In this document: positions 15,863-27,900 of the stretch, piece by piece
Layout of the letters: the number at the start of each line of letters is the position of its first letter
Position numbering within the stretch: the stretch's first letter is position 1
Assembly (NCBI GenBank): GCA_016716325.1
Contig: JADJWO010000001.1
Span: 930,001-994,000, forward strand
From: Nitrosomonadales bacterium
GTDB lineage: Bacteria > Pseudomonadota > Gammaproteobacteria > Burkholderiales > Gallionellaceae
Direction of reading: 5' to 3'
Length of the DNA stretch: 64,000 nucleotides
Translations under genes and position numbers: made by a program
Notes under the pieces: generated by a model
Database searches by the model: none
What the model saw: the letters and a program-made list of their open reading frames with translations, nothing else
Told to the model about the DNA's origin: nothing

Positions 15863-15914
15863 AAAATCCGGTGCCCGAGAGGGCGTGGGGGTTCGATTCC
15901 CCCCCCCGGCACCA
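15828..15914 (+). tRNA. tRNA-Leu (anticodon CAA)
   Basis: Acceptor arms GCCGGGG (15828-15834) and CCCCGGC (15904-15910) pair perfectly, followed by discriminator A and an encoded CCA. The anticodon stem CCGGA/TCCGG encloses loop CTCAAAA, giving anticodon CAA, which reads UUG. A long variable arm (TGCCCGAGAGGGCG) and TTCGATT T-loop are as expected for a class II tRNA-Leu. Confidence 0.97.
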
Positions 15915-15962
15915 AATTCAAGGGCAGGTATTCCTGCCTTTATTCTTTCTGAGGTCGTTAAC

Positions 15963-16409
15963 ATGATCTGGAAACCGAACGTCACCGTAGCCGCAGTCAT
16001 CGAACGCGATGGACGTTTCCTGCTGGTGGAAGAGGAAACGGAACAGGGGCATCTGTTCAATCAGCCCGCCGGCCACTGGGAACCGGACGAAACGCTGGTG
16101 CAGGCCGTCGCGCGCGAGGTGCTGGAAGAAACCGCTTACCGTTTCACGCCGCAGCACCTGCTTGGCATCTATCGCTGGCATTCCAGCCATTCGAACGTCA
16201 CCTACCTGCGCTTCGCCTTCACCGGCACCGCCACCGACCACGAGCCCGAACGCGCGCTGGACGAGGGGATCATCCGCGCGGTGTGGCTGACGCCGGACGA
16301 GATACGCGCCACCCAGGCGAGGCACCGCAGCCCGCTGATCCTGCGTTGCGTGGAAGATTACCTCGCGGGGAAACGCTATCCGCTCGACCTGCTGGTGCAC
16401 TATGAGTAG
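15963..16409 (+). CDS. nudJ: Nudix hydrolase, NudJ-like phosphatase
   Basis: Cytosolic Nudix hydrolase of 148 residues. The Nudix box runs from GHWEPDE to REVLEETAY in the G-x5-E-x7-REVLEE spacing, with Ala where the consensus has the last Gly. E. coli NudJ hydrolyses nucleoside tri- and diphosphates and the thiamine precursor HMP-PP. ATG 15963 follows GAGGTCGTTA; the frame upstream runs through the tRNA and is not coding. It overlaps mnmA by 8 bp, the conserved nudJ-mnmA-purB order, which supports the NudJ assignment over other Nudix subfamilies. Confidence 0.9.
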   Translation: MIWKPNVTVAAVIERDGRFLLVEEETEQGHLFNQPAGHWEPDETLVQAVAREVLEETAYRFTPQHLLGIYRWHSSHSNVTYLRFAFTGTATDHEPERALDEGIIRAVWLTPDEIRATQARHRSPLILRCVEDYLAGKRYPLDLLVHYE

Positions 16410-17487
16410 AAGGATCGTCGTCGGCATGTCCGGCGGCGTGGATTCCTCCGTCGCCGCGCTGATGCTGAAACAGCAGGGCTACGATGTCGTCGGCCTGTTC
16501 ATGAAGAACTGGGAGGACGATGACGACAGCGAATACTGCTCTTCACGGCAGGACCTGATCGACGCGGTCTCGGTCGCCGACACCATCGGCATCCCGATCG
16601 AGGCAGTGAATTTCGCGAAGGAATACAAGGATCGCGTGTTCAGCTACTTCCTGCGCGAATACGAGGCCGGACGCACGCCCAACCCGGACATCCTGTGCAA
16701 CTCCGAGATCAAGTTCAAGGCCTTCCTCGATCACGCCATCCAGCTCGGCGCCGACTGCATCGCCACCGGACATTACGCGCGGGTGCGCGAAGCGGGCGGC
16801 CTGTTCCAGTTGCTCAAGGCTGCCGACGGCAGCAAGGACCAGAGCTATTTCCTGCACCGCCTGAACCAGGCGCAATTGTCCAAAGCCATGTTCCCGCTCG
16901 GCGGGATCGTCAAATCCGAAGTCCGCGCCATCGCCGCGCGGCATGGCTTGGCTAACCATGCCAAGAAGGACAGCACCGGCATCTGTTTCATCGGCGAACG
17001 CCCGTTCCGCGAATTCCTCAACCGCTACCTGCCCACCCGTCCCGGCGACATGGTCACGCCCGAAGGCAAGGTGGTCGGCCGGCACGTTGGCCTGTCCTTT
17101 TACACCATCGGGCAACGCCAGGGGCTGGGTATAGGCGGCGACAAGGACGCCTCCGGCGAACCGTGGTTCGTGGCAGACAAGGATATGGGCGGCAACCGCC
17201 TGATGGTGGTACAGGGACATGACCACCCCGCGCTGCTCGCGCCGTGTCTGGCCGCGCTGGACGAACACTGGATCAGCGGCACCGCACCGCAACCGGACTA
17301 CCCGTATGGCGCCAAGACGCGCTATCGGCAGGCCGACGCCGCATGCCGCTTCACACCGCTTTCCGACGGTCGCTGCGAAATCACTTTTACCGAACCGCAA
17401 TGGGCGGTCACGCCGGGACAGTCGGTGGTCCTGTATGACGGAGAGATATGCCTGGGCGGCGCAATCATCGAACAAGCCCTGTCCTGA
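16402..17487 (+). CDS. mnmA: tRNA-specific 2-thiouridylase MnmA
   Basis: Introduces the 2-thio group at uridine 34 of Lys, Glu and Gln tRNAs using sulfur relayed from cysteine desulfurase through Tus proteins. Length 361 is typical. Visible: PP-loop GMSGGVDSSV at the N-terminus, catalytic Cys in NPDILCNSEIKF, and the second catalytic Cys in DSTGICFIGERPF. The start overlaps nudJ by 8 bp. The TusA-like protein encoded near 60.4 kb may feed such pathways, but nothing in the sequence ties them together. Confidence 0.98.
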   Translation: MSRRIVVGMSGGVDSSVAALMLKQQGYDVVGLFMKNWEDDDDSEYCSSRQDLIDAVSVADTIGIPIEAVNFAKEYKDRVFSYFLREYEAGRTPNPDILCNSEIKFKAFLDHAIQLGADCIATGHYARVREAGGLFQLLKAADGSKDQSYFLHRLNQAQLSKAMFPLGGIVKSEVRAIAARHGLANHAKKDSTGICFIGERPFREFLNRYLPTRPGDMVTPEGKVVGRHVGLSFYTIGQRQGLGIGGDKDASGEPWFVADKDMGGNRLMVVQGHDHPALLAPCLAALDEHWISGTAPQPDYPYGAKTRYRQADAACRFTPLSDGRCEITFTEPQWAVTPGQSVVLYDGEICLGGAIIEQALS

Positions 17488-17527
17488 TTCGCGTAAAATG
17501 CGCCCTCCACAGATTCAGGGTATGACC

Positions 17528-18901
17528 ATGAGCAAACTCAGCAAACTCACCGCCCTTTCCCCGCTGGACGGGCGTTACCACGGCAAGGTGGATCACTTGC
17601 GCGAATACTTCAGTGAATTCGGCCTGATCCGTTTCCGCGTACAGATCGAGATCGAGTGGCTCAAGGCGCTCGGCGCACAGGTCGACATTCCCGAGATCGC
17701 GCCGTTCTCCGCCGATACCGTCGCGCAACTGGATGCGATCAATGCCGCATTCTGCGAAGAGGACGCGGTCGCCATCAAGGCTATCGAGAAGATCACCAAC
17801 CACGACGTCAAGGCAGTGGAATACTGGCTGCGCGAAAAGCTGGCCACGAACCCGGAAACCGCGAAGGCGCTGGAGTTCATCCATTTCGCCTGCACCTCGG
17901 AAGACATCAACAACCTCAGCCACGCGTTGATGCTCAAGGGTGCGCGCGAAACGGTGATGCTGCCCGCGCTGCAGGATTTGATCACGCGCCTGAAAGACAT
18001 CGCGCTGCAGCTGGCCGACCTGCCGATGCTGTGCCGCACCCACGGCCAGACCGCCACACCGAGCACATTGGGCAAGGAGATGGCGAATGTGGTGTACCGC
18101 CTGCAACGCGCCGAACAACGCCTCGCCGCCGTCGATATCCTCGGCAAGATCAACGGCGCGGTGGGCAACTACAACGCCCACCAGGCCGCCTACCCGAACG
18201 TGGACTGGGAAGGTTTTGCGCAGCGCTTCGTCACGGCGCGCGGTCTCACCTTCAACCCGTACACCATCCAGATCGAGCCGCACGATTACATGGCGGAACT
18301 GTTCGATGCCTATGCGCGCATCAACACCATCCTGCTCGACCTGAACCGCGACATCTGGGGTTATATCTCACTCGGCTACTTCAAGCAGAAAGTGGTCAAG
18401 GGCGAGGTCGGCTCCTCGACCATGCCGCACAAGGTCAACCCGATAGACTTCGAGAACTCCGAAGGCAACCTCGGACTGGCCAATGCGCTGCTACGCCACC
18501 TTTCCGAAAAACTGCCGGTGTCGCGCTGGCAGCGCGACCTCACCGATTCCACGGTATTGCGCAACATGGGCGTGGCGCTCGGCTATACGCTGCTGGCTTA
18601 CGAATCCTGCCTGAAAGGGCTGGGCAAACTGGAAGCCAACCCGCAACGGGTGGCGGACGACCTGAACGCAAGCTGGGAAGTGCTGGCCGAACCGATCCAG
18701 ACCGTGATGCGCCGTTACAACATCGAGAACGCCTACGATAAACTCAAGGAACTGACGCGCGGCCAGAGCGGCATCAACCGCGCTTCTTTGCAGGCCTTCA
18801 TCGAAACGCTGGAGATTCCCGAAGCGGAAAAACAGCGCCTGCTGAAACTGACGCCCGACACCTACATCGGCAAGGCGGCGGAGCTGGCCAAACGGATCTA
18901 G
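17528..18901 (+). CDS. purB: Adenylosuccinate lyase
   Basis: Catalyses two fumarate-releasing steps in purine synthesis (SAICAR to AICAR, adenylosuccinate to AMP). Length 457 compares with 456 in E. coli. N-terminal LTALSPLDGRYHGKV, the substrate-binding TSEDINNLSH and HGQTATPSTLGKEM, and the fumarase/aspartase signature GSSTMPHKVNP are all intact. ATG 17528 is chosen because CAGGG sits seven bases upstream; ATG 17522 is too close to that site. A 40-bp gap separates it from mnmA, and a long terminator hairpin follows. Confidence 0.98.
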   Translation: MSKLSKLTALSPLDGRYHGKVDHLREYFSEFGLIRFRVQIEIEWLKALGAQVDIPEIAPFSADTVAQLDAINAAFCEEDAVAIKAIEKITNHDVKAVEYWLREKLATNPETAKALEFIHFACTSEDINNLSHALMLKGARETVMLPALQDLITRLKDIALQLADLPMLCRTHGQTATPSTLGKEMANVVYRLQRAEQRLAAVDILGKINGAVGNYNAHQAAYPNVDWEGFAQRFVTARGLTFNPYTIQIEPHDYMAELFDAYARINTILLDLNRDIWGYISLGYFKQKVVKGEVGSSTMPHKVNPIDFENSEGNLGLANALLRHLSEKLPVSRWQRDLTDSTVLRNMGVALGYTLLAYESCLKGLGKLEANPQRVADDLNASWEVLAEPIQTVMRRYNIENAYDKLKELTRGQSGINRASLQAFIETLEIPEAEKQRLLKLTPDTYIGKAAELAKRI

Positions 18902-18931
18902 CGACGACTCGCAACTGTTCTTCAGTCAGAC

Positions 18932-18969
18932 GAAACGAACAAGCCCGCGATTGCGGGCTTGTTCGTTTC
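18932..18969. terminator. 17-bp perfect hairpin between purB and the giant FecR gene
   Basis: GAAACGAACAAGCCCGC (18932-18948) pairs exactly with 18953-18969 around a GATT loop. T-runs are short on both sides. It is placed to end both convergent transcripts. Confidence 0.85.
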
Positions 18970-18985
18970 TGACATCCAACTGCGA

Positions 18986-21900
18986 TTACTGGGGTGTGGT
19001 TGCCTGCTGGAACACCGCCACGCCGTTGACTGTGCCCGCATTGGCACCACCCTTCGTGAAGCCGTAGCTGAATGCCGCACCCGCACCGCCCGCGCCGCCG
19101 AAGCCGCCGGCGATCATGCCGTGGTTGGTCGTGCCGCAGGGGGTTCCGCTACAGGTCACCGCCAGATTGCCCGGTCCGACCATACGGCTATCCGTCATGA
19201 AATTGCTGCGGTTCTGGATCGGCACATTGCTGGCGAATGCATCCAGCGTTGCGCCGCCAGCCATGACATTCACGCCGACATCCACGGTCTGCGCGGTGAA
19301 GTTCGCCTGCAGCGTGGCACTGTTAAGTATGCCCGTCACGCCCGTATCGGTGGTCGGTGTGGTTCCGCCGACATGGTTGTAAGTATAGATTCCGCTGGTC
19401 GGCAGGGCCACCGGGCCGTTCATGATGGGCCCGGCCATGGCATGCGCGCCGCCGGGCAGCGGGATGCCGTTTTGCCAGGTTCCGCTCACCCGGTCCTGAA
19501 CATTCACCAGCGAACCCGCATCCCAGCGGCCCCAAATGATGGTCTCGCCGCCGAGCGTGACGCTGCCCTGATCGACGATCCCGCCCCCGGTGCCGGGACC
19601 CGCATACTGGATCACGGAGCCTTGCCCATCGTCGAACTGCGTCAGGTTGCCGGCGCCATCCGTGATCACGCGCGAAACGTTGTTGTATGCGCCCATGATG
19701 AGCGCGGTGGGCACCGCTGCCCCCGGGTCGCTCAAGGTAGCCATGACCATGCGGTATTGCGTCGCCGGATCGTTGGGCACGGCCGCGCCCAGTGCCGCCA
19801 CGCCCTGCACCCATTCGTAGTCCATTATCGGCGTGGTGACCTGCCCTTCCAGGTTGAACTTGATGAACGCACCGTCCATCGCCGCCCCGACCAGTTGCCC
19901 GGCCAGACTGCCATTGGCAAGCGCTGCATCCACCATTACCGTCAGGTAGCCTGCCTGCCCTGGCGAACGGTAGCTGTCGGCCTGGAAGGCGTTCATGGCG
20001 TTGCCGTTCGGATACATGAGCGGCGCATTCGTGGTAGTGGCCGACCAGTTGTGGCCGTTCACTGCCATGACCAAGCTCACCGCTACAGTCTGCATCGTAA
20101 AGTTCACCGTAAGTGATGTGCTGCCACCGGTAATCGTGCCATGCACACCGCCGGTGAGGCTGGTGACATCGCCGCCGAGATAGTTGTAGACCGCACTGGG
20201 CGCGGTCAGCACCTCGGCCAGATAGACCGGCGTAGGTTCCGGCGCGGTGATCCAGTGCAACTGCGCGGCGCCCGGCACATAGCTGAAGGCCTCGTTCAGG
20301 GCCGACCCCTCTCCCCACTGCCCCCAGTTGATCGTGCCGCTGCCGCCAACCGTAAGTGCCGTTTGCGCTGCCGAACCCGACGATGCGGTCACGGTCGAGC
20401 TCCAGCCCGGCCCGCTCCACCCGATCAGCACATTTGTGCCATCGGTCGCGATGGTCGGCGCATCCTGGATCTGCCATGAATTCACCACCACGGTATTGCC
20501 GGTCGGCGCAGGAGCGCCGTTCGTCACGGGAGTGTCATTGCTGAACGCGACCAGCCCGCCGAGTTCCATCCCCTGCGCCGAGGATGCATCCCATAGCGAG
20601 TACTGCACGATCGCACCGGTGTAGTTCTGTCCGGTGAACGTGCCGTTGATACTGCCGCCGCAATCCGGCAGGCAGGAGCTGAGTCCGTTCACGGTGAGCG
20701 TCACCGAGGAGGAATTGAAGCGTGTGCCCGAACCGTTGGCGATGCTCATGAAAGCGATCGGCATGGCCGTGCTGCTCAGCGTCCAAGGCGTAGCACCCAG
20801 TGTACCGCCCAGTGCGACATCCACCGTCTGGTTGACGAAATTCGCGCTCATCGTCGCCGTGGTCACGCTGCCGGTCGCCCACGTACCCTTGTCGAAGGAA
20901 GTCGAGGCGACCGCGGTATAGTTGACCGTGCTGCTAAACGACCCGGTATTCGTATTTGGCACGACCGCCGAATCGAGATAGCCTTCCTCGCCATACATAT
21001 AGACGGGCAGCATTCCGGGGCCATCCGGGTTCGGCATGATCGGATTTTGCGAGGTCGCATTGACGCTGGATACCGTGTCCCACACGCCGAAGGTGATGCC
21101 GTTCGCCGTCGTGGTATTCGTCGTGCCCGTGCTCGCGCCGGTCAGCACGTCGGTTCTGAAGCCGAAACCGTCACCATAATTATCGGTGAACATGGTCGGG
21201 CTGGGCAGTGGTGACACCTCACCCGGCGCGGCGATGAAGTTGAACGCTCCGCCGTAAGCGCCGGTGTAAGCCACCGAGGTCTTGCCTCCGGCATAGGCCA
21301 CCACCGGCCCGGCCGGGTTCACGGTCGGCGCAACTGCGGTATTGAACGCCACGTACCCGTAGATGATGTCTGCCGGCACGGTGGGCGTTTCAAGCCAGAC
21401 GGCATACGACACGATGGCATCGACTGCCGTCGCGCCGGCGAACGCGCCCTTCATCTCGGCCACGAATGACTCCCCCGCAGCCAACGTGCAGGGCCCCGTC
21501 ATGCACAGCACGGCCGGCGCGGCCACCGTCTTGAACGCAGCCGAATCAGGCGCAACAAGCGGATTGATCACCATGTCGCCGAACACGTTGAAGGTATCGC
21601 CCGCCAACAGGCCGCTGTTCATCGTCAGGTTCAATACCATGTTCACCAACTGGTTGGTGAAATCCGCGGTCATGGTCGCGCCGTTCAACACGCCCATACC
21701 GCCCATCGAATCGAACGGCGTGCTCTGCGCGGTCTTGGTATAGGCCGTCGAACCGGTCAGCGACTGGATGTAGCCCGCGCCGGGCGCCACGCCGTATGCC
21801 CACAGGCTGCTGGTTGGGCCGACCATGGCGCCGGTCTGGTTCAGGTTGTACGAGAGCGGCGAGAGTGGTGTGACGGGGTTCAGATCGGTCACCGTCACGG

Positions 21901-24900
21901 TACCGCCCTGCCAGCGACCGAACGTGACATCCCCGCTGAGCGACTGGTGATAATCCGAAGCAACTCCACCAGTCCAGTCAACCTGCGCACTCGCAAGCCC
22001 AACCGTCGGTGGAAGCTGTGGTATCGCATACGGCGAGCTGCCCGGTTCCTTGTACGTCGTGCTGAGCAGCGTGATCAGGTTGCCGGCGCCATCCAGTTGC
22101 ATACTGGTATTGGCCATCGGCGGAGCAACGCCGGAAAGACCGGAGTTATAGCCTCCGGCCAGCGGGACGGGCACCATGAAACCAACGCCATAACTGCCGG
22201 CGGGGGGATTAGTTGCCGCACCTACTGTCGGCGGGGTGTTGGTGTAGAACGCCACCACGCCCTGGATGATGTCCGTCACCAATGCATCCGCTGTTGTGGT
22301 CGGCCATGCCTTGTAGGACAAATCAACGCTCGTTGCCTGCGCCCCGGCGAAACTGCCTGTCATAAAGCCCTGATAGCCACCTCCTGAGCATCCCGCACCG
22401 GTACAGCTGACGGTCGGCTGGGTACCCAATTCGAGCATGGCATCGAAGTAGTTGGCACCGGCAACGATGGGGATGGCCGGATTCGCGATGGTCAGATTCT
22501 GGTTGGCGATGATGAACGCCACGCTGGCATCGATGGTCTGGTTGGTAAAGTTAGCGATCAAACTCGCCACCGGTGTCGTGCCAACATTGCCGAAGGAATC
22601 GGTCGGCAACGTTGCGCCGCCCTGCGTGTAGACAGTCGTGCCTATCAATGATGGTACGTAATTGACCGGCGAGGGAGAGGTTATCCCCCAGTACGCACTG
22701 GTCACACCCAGATTCCTCACCAAGTCAGGCAACACTCCCAGATTGTCGGATACTGTGAGCTGCCCACCCGTCCAACGGCCAATGATTAGGCTGCCATCAG
22801 GAGTTGCGTAACGATCACTGGCCACGCCTCCACTATAGCTGACCATCGCATCGCCATACGCATTCGCGGTCGATGTCCCGCCATTCCATACGGCTCGTTC
22901 GTTATAGTTGACGTGCATCGAACGCACCAGATAGCCTGCTGCATCCAGAATGAAACCGGCTTCCGACTGGGGCGGATTGGCCCCCTCATTAAATCTTCCC
23001 CGTTTCCAAGCTCCGCTCGTCCCAACGGGCAGATGGCTGAAGCTCACCCAAGTCCCTGCGGGCGGATTGAAACCTGCCGTCGGCGGGAGGGCGGTATCGA
23101 ACACGACCTTGCCCTGTATCACATCGGCCACCAGCGAACCCGCAGTCGCGGTTGGCCAGAGGGTGTAATCGAATTCCGCGCCAGTGGCCGTCGCGCCATC
23201 GAAGCCCCCGATCAAGCGGGCCAGGTATCCGCCGCCGAGACATCCTGCACCGGTACAAGTCACATTCGGCGCGTTGCCATCCTCAGAGCGGGCGTAGAAC
23301 CCCTGGGAATAGTTCTGGTTGACCACATTCACGCCTATCGGCATGCCTGTTGCCGTCACATTCATATTCCGATCGGTGATGCTGAAGGCCACGCTGGCAT
23401 CCGCAGTCATGGTCGTAAAGTTGGCACTCAAGGTCGCCACCGGCGCAGTCCCGACATTGCCGAACGAATCGGTTGGCAAGGTGGCGCCGCGTTGCGTGTA
23501 GGTGGTAGTACCAACAAGGTTCAGGATATAGTTGTCCGGAGTCGGCTGGCCGATCGTCCATATCGCGCTGCTCAATCCCAGATTCTTGACAATGGTGGGC
23601 AACACTCCAAAGTTGTCGGTGACAGTCATGCTGCCGCCCGTCCAGCGTCCGATGGCGCGGGTGCCATCCGGCAGCATATAGTAATCATTGGGCGTGCCAC
23701 CACTGAAGGTGATCGTGGCATCCTCGTACACAGAAGTGGCTGGCGAAATATTCCACAGAGCCTGTTCCCGATAAGCGCCGTGGAGCGACGTAACCAGATT
23801 GCCCGTTCCGTCCAGTATGAAATTGGTATTGGCCTGTGGAGTCGGCGTACTGAGCACCCCTCTTTGATACGCGGCGACAGTGCCCACAGTAGGTTGAGCC
23901 CATGCCGACCAGTTGCCTGCGGCAGGATAATACGGGCCGGCAGGCGGAGTCGGCGGGGTGCCGGTGAAGGCCAACATCCCCCGGATCGAATCGGTGGCCG
24001 GATCTCCGGGCGATATCGTCGTCGGCCAGATGTTGTAGGACATCGCTGCGCTGGCCGCCGCCGTTCCGGCAAAACTACCGCCAAGGTCGGCGCTGTAACC
24101 AGCCGCTCCTGCAGCACAGGTGCCAAGGGTACAAGTCGTTGTCAAGAAGCTGGAATTGGGAACGCCAAATCCGCCCGCCGCATCGATCGGAATGTTGGTT
24201 CCCGATACATTGAACGTACCCGCCATCGTGCCGGCACCCATCGTCAGGTCCACCGCCGCGTTGACCACCTGGGCGGTGAAATCGGCAAACAGGGTCGCAC
24301 TGTTCAAGACACCGGTATTGCCGGACACATCGACCGGCAAGGTATTCCCGGCCAGGGTATAGGTCGCCGTTCCCACCAGCGATGGCACATAGCCGGCCGG
24401 CGGCGGCAACACAACCGCCCACAGGCTGGCCACGGGCGTATAGGTGTAGACATTGGCGGGGATGGCATTGTCCGTCACGGTCACCGTGGCGTTCATCCAG
24501 CGTCCGAAATAGATACTGTTGTCGGGAAGCTTGAAGGTATCCGCCGCCGTGCCACCGCTCCACTTCATGTTCGCGCCGCTGGCGCCGGTGATGACCGGGG
24601 AAAGTACCGTGCCGTTCGGATTGGTCTGCACCTGGAACGGGATGTTGCGCGCCTCGACCAGATTGCCGCTGCCGTCCAGCACGTACATCGTATTGGGTTG
24701 CAGCGGATTATTGGGCGCAAAGGCTTCATTGAAACCGCCAACCGTTGCCTCCGGGAACATCGTTGCGGCGATGAAATTACCCGCCACGGCCGGATTGTTG
24801 TAGGCCGCGACCGGGGCGTTGGACGCCACGATACCCGCATTGTTGTTGACCGTCGTCAGCTCGGTATTGGAAGAGAGGAGCGCAAGGTTCGCATTGTCGT

Positions 24901-27900
24901 TGGCCGTCTGGGCAGCAGCTGCCTGAGTTTGCGCAGTGGTGGCATCGGTCGCGGCAATAGTGGCTGCGTTCGTCGCGTCCGTCACGGCAGTCGTCGCCGT
25001 GGAGGCAGCCGTCTGCGCAGCTCCAGCCTGCGCTTGCGCTGTTCCGGCATCGGTCACGGCAGCGTTCGCCGTGGTGGTCGCTGCGATAACTGCCGGGCCG
25101 GCATTCGCCGCAGCGGTCTGCGCCACGCTTGCCTGCGATTGCGCGGCGGTCGCATCAGTGGCAGCGGTGGTGGCCAGATTGGTCGCATTGGCCACCGCAG
25201 TGCCGGCGATCGCCACAGAGATTTGCGCACTGGACAGTTGTGCGGTCACTTGCGCCTGTGCGGCCTGTGCATTGGCCTGTTCGGTCTGCGCGATCGCAAG
25301 TTGCTGCTGCGCGATCACCATCTGCGCCTGGGCGCCGGCGAAATCACCCAAGCCCTGCAGGGTAGCCGCCTGTGCCGCTGCCGCTTGTGCTGCCGCTGCC
25401 GCAGTCTGTGCCGCAGTCGCAGCGGCCTGAGCCGCAGCCAGCTGTGTTGCCGCCGCACTTTGCGCGGTCGTGATCACGGTGTTCTCGGTGTTCGCACTGG
25501 TCAGTTCTGTGTTGGCCACGGCCAGATTGTTGTTGGCGGTAGCCAGCGCGGCCTGCGCGGCAGTCTGCGCGGCGGTCAGATTGGCGTTCTCCGTCGTTGC
25601 CGCAGCCAGGTTGTTGTTGGCAACAGTCAGATTGTTCTGGGCCGTGGTCAGCGCGGCTTGCGCGGCAGTCTGCGCAGCGGTCAGATTGGCGTTCTCCGTC
25701 GTTGCCGCAGCCAGGTTGTTGTTGGCAACAGTCAGGTTGTTCTGGGCCGTGGTCAGCGCAGCTAGTGCGGCAGCCTGAGCCGCCGTCAAGTTGGTGTTGT
25801 TCGTGCCGATGGTGGTCGGTGCAGCTTGCACGGCGACATTCGCCGACTGCACAGTGGCATTGGCCGTCTGTGCGGCGGTAAGTGCGGGCGCGGCTGTCAC
25901 ATCGGCAAATGCGCCGCTGGCGGTCAAAGCTGTCTGTGCCGCAGTCACTTGGTTCAAGGCTGTCGTCGCTGCTGTTTGTGCGGTGGTCGCATTGGCAATC
26001 GCCGTCGCCGCATTGACCGGAGCCAGTCCCGTTGCCGTGGTCACGGCCGGGCTGGCCGTTCCAATGTTGGTGTTTGCAGTCGCAATGGCAGTGTCGGCCG
26101 GCGTGGTCGCCACCGGAGCAAGTCCGTTCGCGGTGGTCACGGCAGTCGCCGCCGTATTGACGCTCGTCGTGGCGCTCGTCACTGCCGCAGATGCGGAAGC
26201 GGTATCAGCAGGCGTTAATGCGGTCGCGTCGGTCACGGCGGTCGTTGCCGTGCCGATATTGGCGCTGGCCGTCCCGATCGCAGCCGTGGCCGGAACGGTA
26301 CTGACTGGCGCAATTACGGTCAAAGCCGCGTTGTCGGTCGTCGCCGTGCTCGCTGCCGCCAGCGCGGCCGTAGCAGCCGCAGCGGCTGCATCAGCGGCCG
26401 CCTGAGCTGCGACGTCGAATGCCGCCAATGTTGGCGCAACTGCCGTAGTAAATGCCGCCATGCCTTGTATCAGGTCGGTCGCCCCGGTCGTTGCGCCCGG
26501 CGCTGCTCCTGTCCACAACGCGTAGCTCAAGCCGACGCTGGCAGCCGCATCGCCCGCGAACATCCCGCCTATGTAGGCGTAATAGGGCGAACCGCATCCG
26601 GTACAGGAAGGATTGATCGCGCCTCCAGTACCAAAGCCAGGTCCATTGATTGGCATGCCAGGTGCTGCGATGTTCAGGGTCTTGGCCGCAATAGTCAGGT
26701 TCAATGTTGAACTCACCACTTGGCTGGTGAAGTTCGCGCTCAGCGTCGCGGAATTCAATGTTCCGACATTGCCCAAACCATCGGTCGGCGAGGTCGCTCC
26801 CGCCAAAGTGTAGGCAGTCGTCCCGGTCAGCGCCTGTATATAGCCGGCAGTCGGAACCAGCATGATCGACCAGTGCTGGCTGGTAGCGCCAAGGTTGCGG
26901 GTGAACTGCGGAACGACAGCCGCGTTATCGGTGATGGTGAGGCTACCGCCCTGCCAGCGACCGGCGTAGATGCTGTTATCCGGCAACTTGAACTTTTCCA
27001 CTGCAACGCCGCCCGTCCGTTTCACGTTGGCATCCGGCACCAGCACTTGCGTGGTCACCGTTGAAGCGGCGGATTCCTCATACCAGGTATGGCGGCTTTC
27101 CACGAGGTTGCCTGTGCCGTCCAGCACGAAGCTGGTGTTCGCCGTGCCGGTACCGGCAAATGCGTCCCCCGGCCCGCCACCCTCGATATATTGGCCGGCA
27201 CTTGGCGCTACTGCCGTTTTTAGCGCACCAATGAAGCGGTCAGGCGTGACCACGGCCGGATTGTTGTAGGCCGCGACCGGGGCATTGGTCGCCACGACAG
27301 CAGCATTGCTGTTGACCGTCGCCAAGTCGGCATTGGAAGCCGCCAGCGCGGTACTCGCATTGGTACTGGCCGTCTGGGCGGCGGTTGCCTGCGCTTGTGC
27401 TGCGGTCGCATCGGTCGCGGCAGTATTGGCCGCGGTCGTCGCGTCCGTCACCGCAGTCGTCGCCGTGGTCACCGCAGTCTGGGCAGTGCCAGCCTGGGTC
27501 TGCGCGGTGGTCGCATCGGTCGCCGCAGTATTTGCCGCAGTCGTCGCGGTCGTCACGGCAGTGGTCGCGGCCGTGGCGGCAGTCTGTGCCGTACCGGCCT
27601 GGGTCTGCGCGGTGGCCGCGTCGGTCACTGCGGTGGTCGCCGCAGCCGTCGCGGTCGTCACGGCAGTGGTCGCGGCCGTGGCTGCCGGCGATACCAGTGC
27701 CGCCTGGGTCGTGACAGTTCCTGCGGACGTTTGCGCTGCAGTCGCGGCGGTAACGGCATTCGTTACGCTGGTCTGACCGGTCGTCAACGCGGTCTGCGCG
27801 CTCGTCAATGCCGTCGACGCCGCCGTTTGTGCGGCAGTCGCGGCAGCTTGCTGCTGCTGGGCGATCACCAGTTGCTGCTGGGCGATCACCAGTTGCGCCT

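Noticed and set aside
22913..25765. Long plus-strand open frame of 950 codons opposite the giant FecR gene
   Set aside because: It is antisense to the repeat-rich Ala/Thr region, rich in Arg/Gly/Ser low complexity, has no domain or ribosome-binding support, and arises from codon bias on the coding strand.
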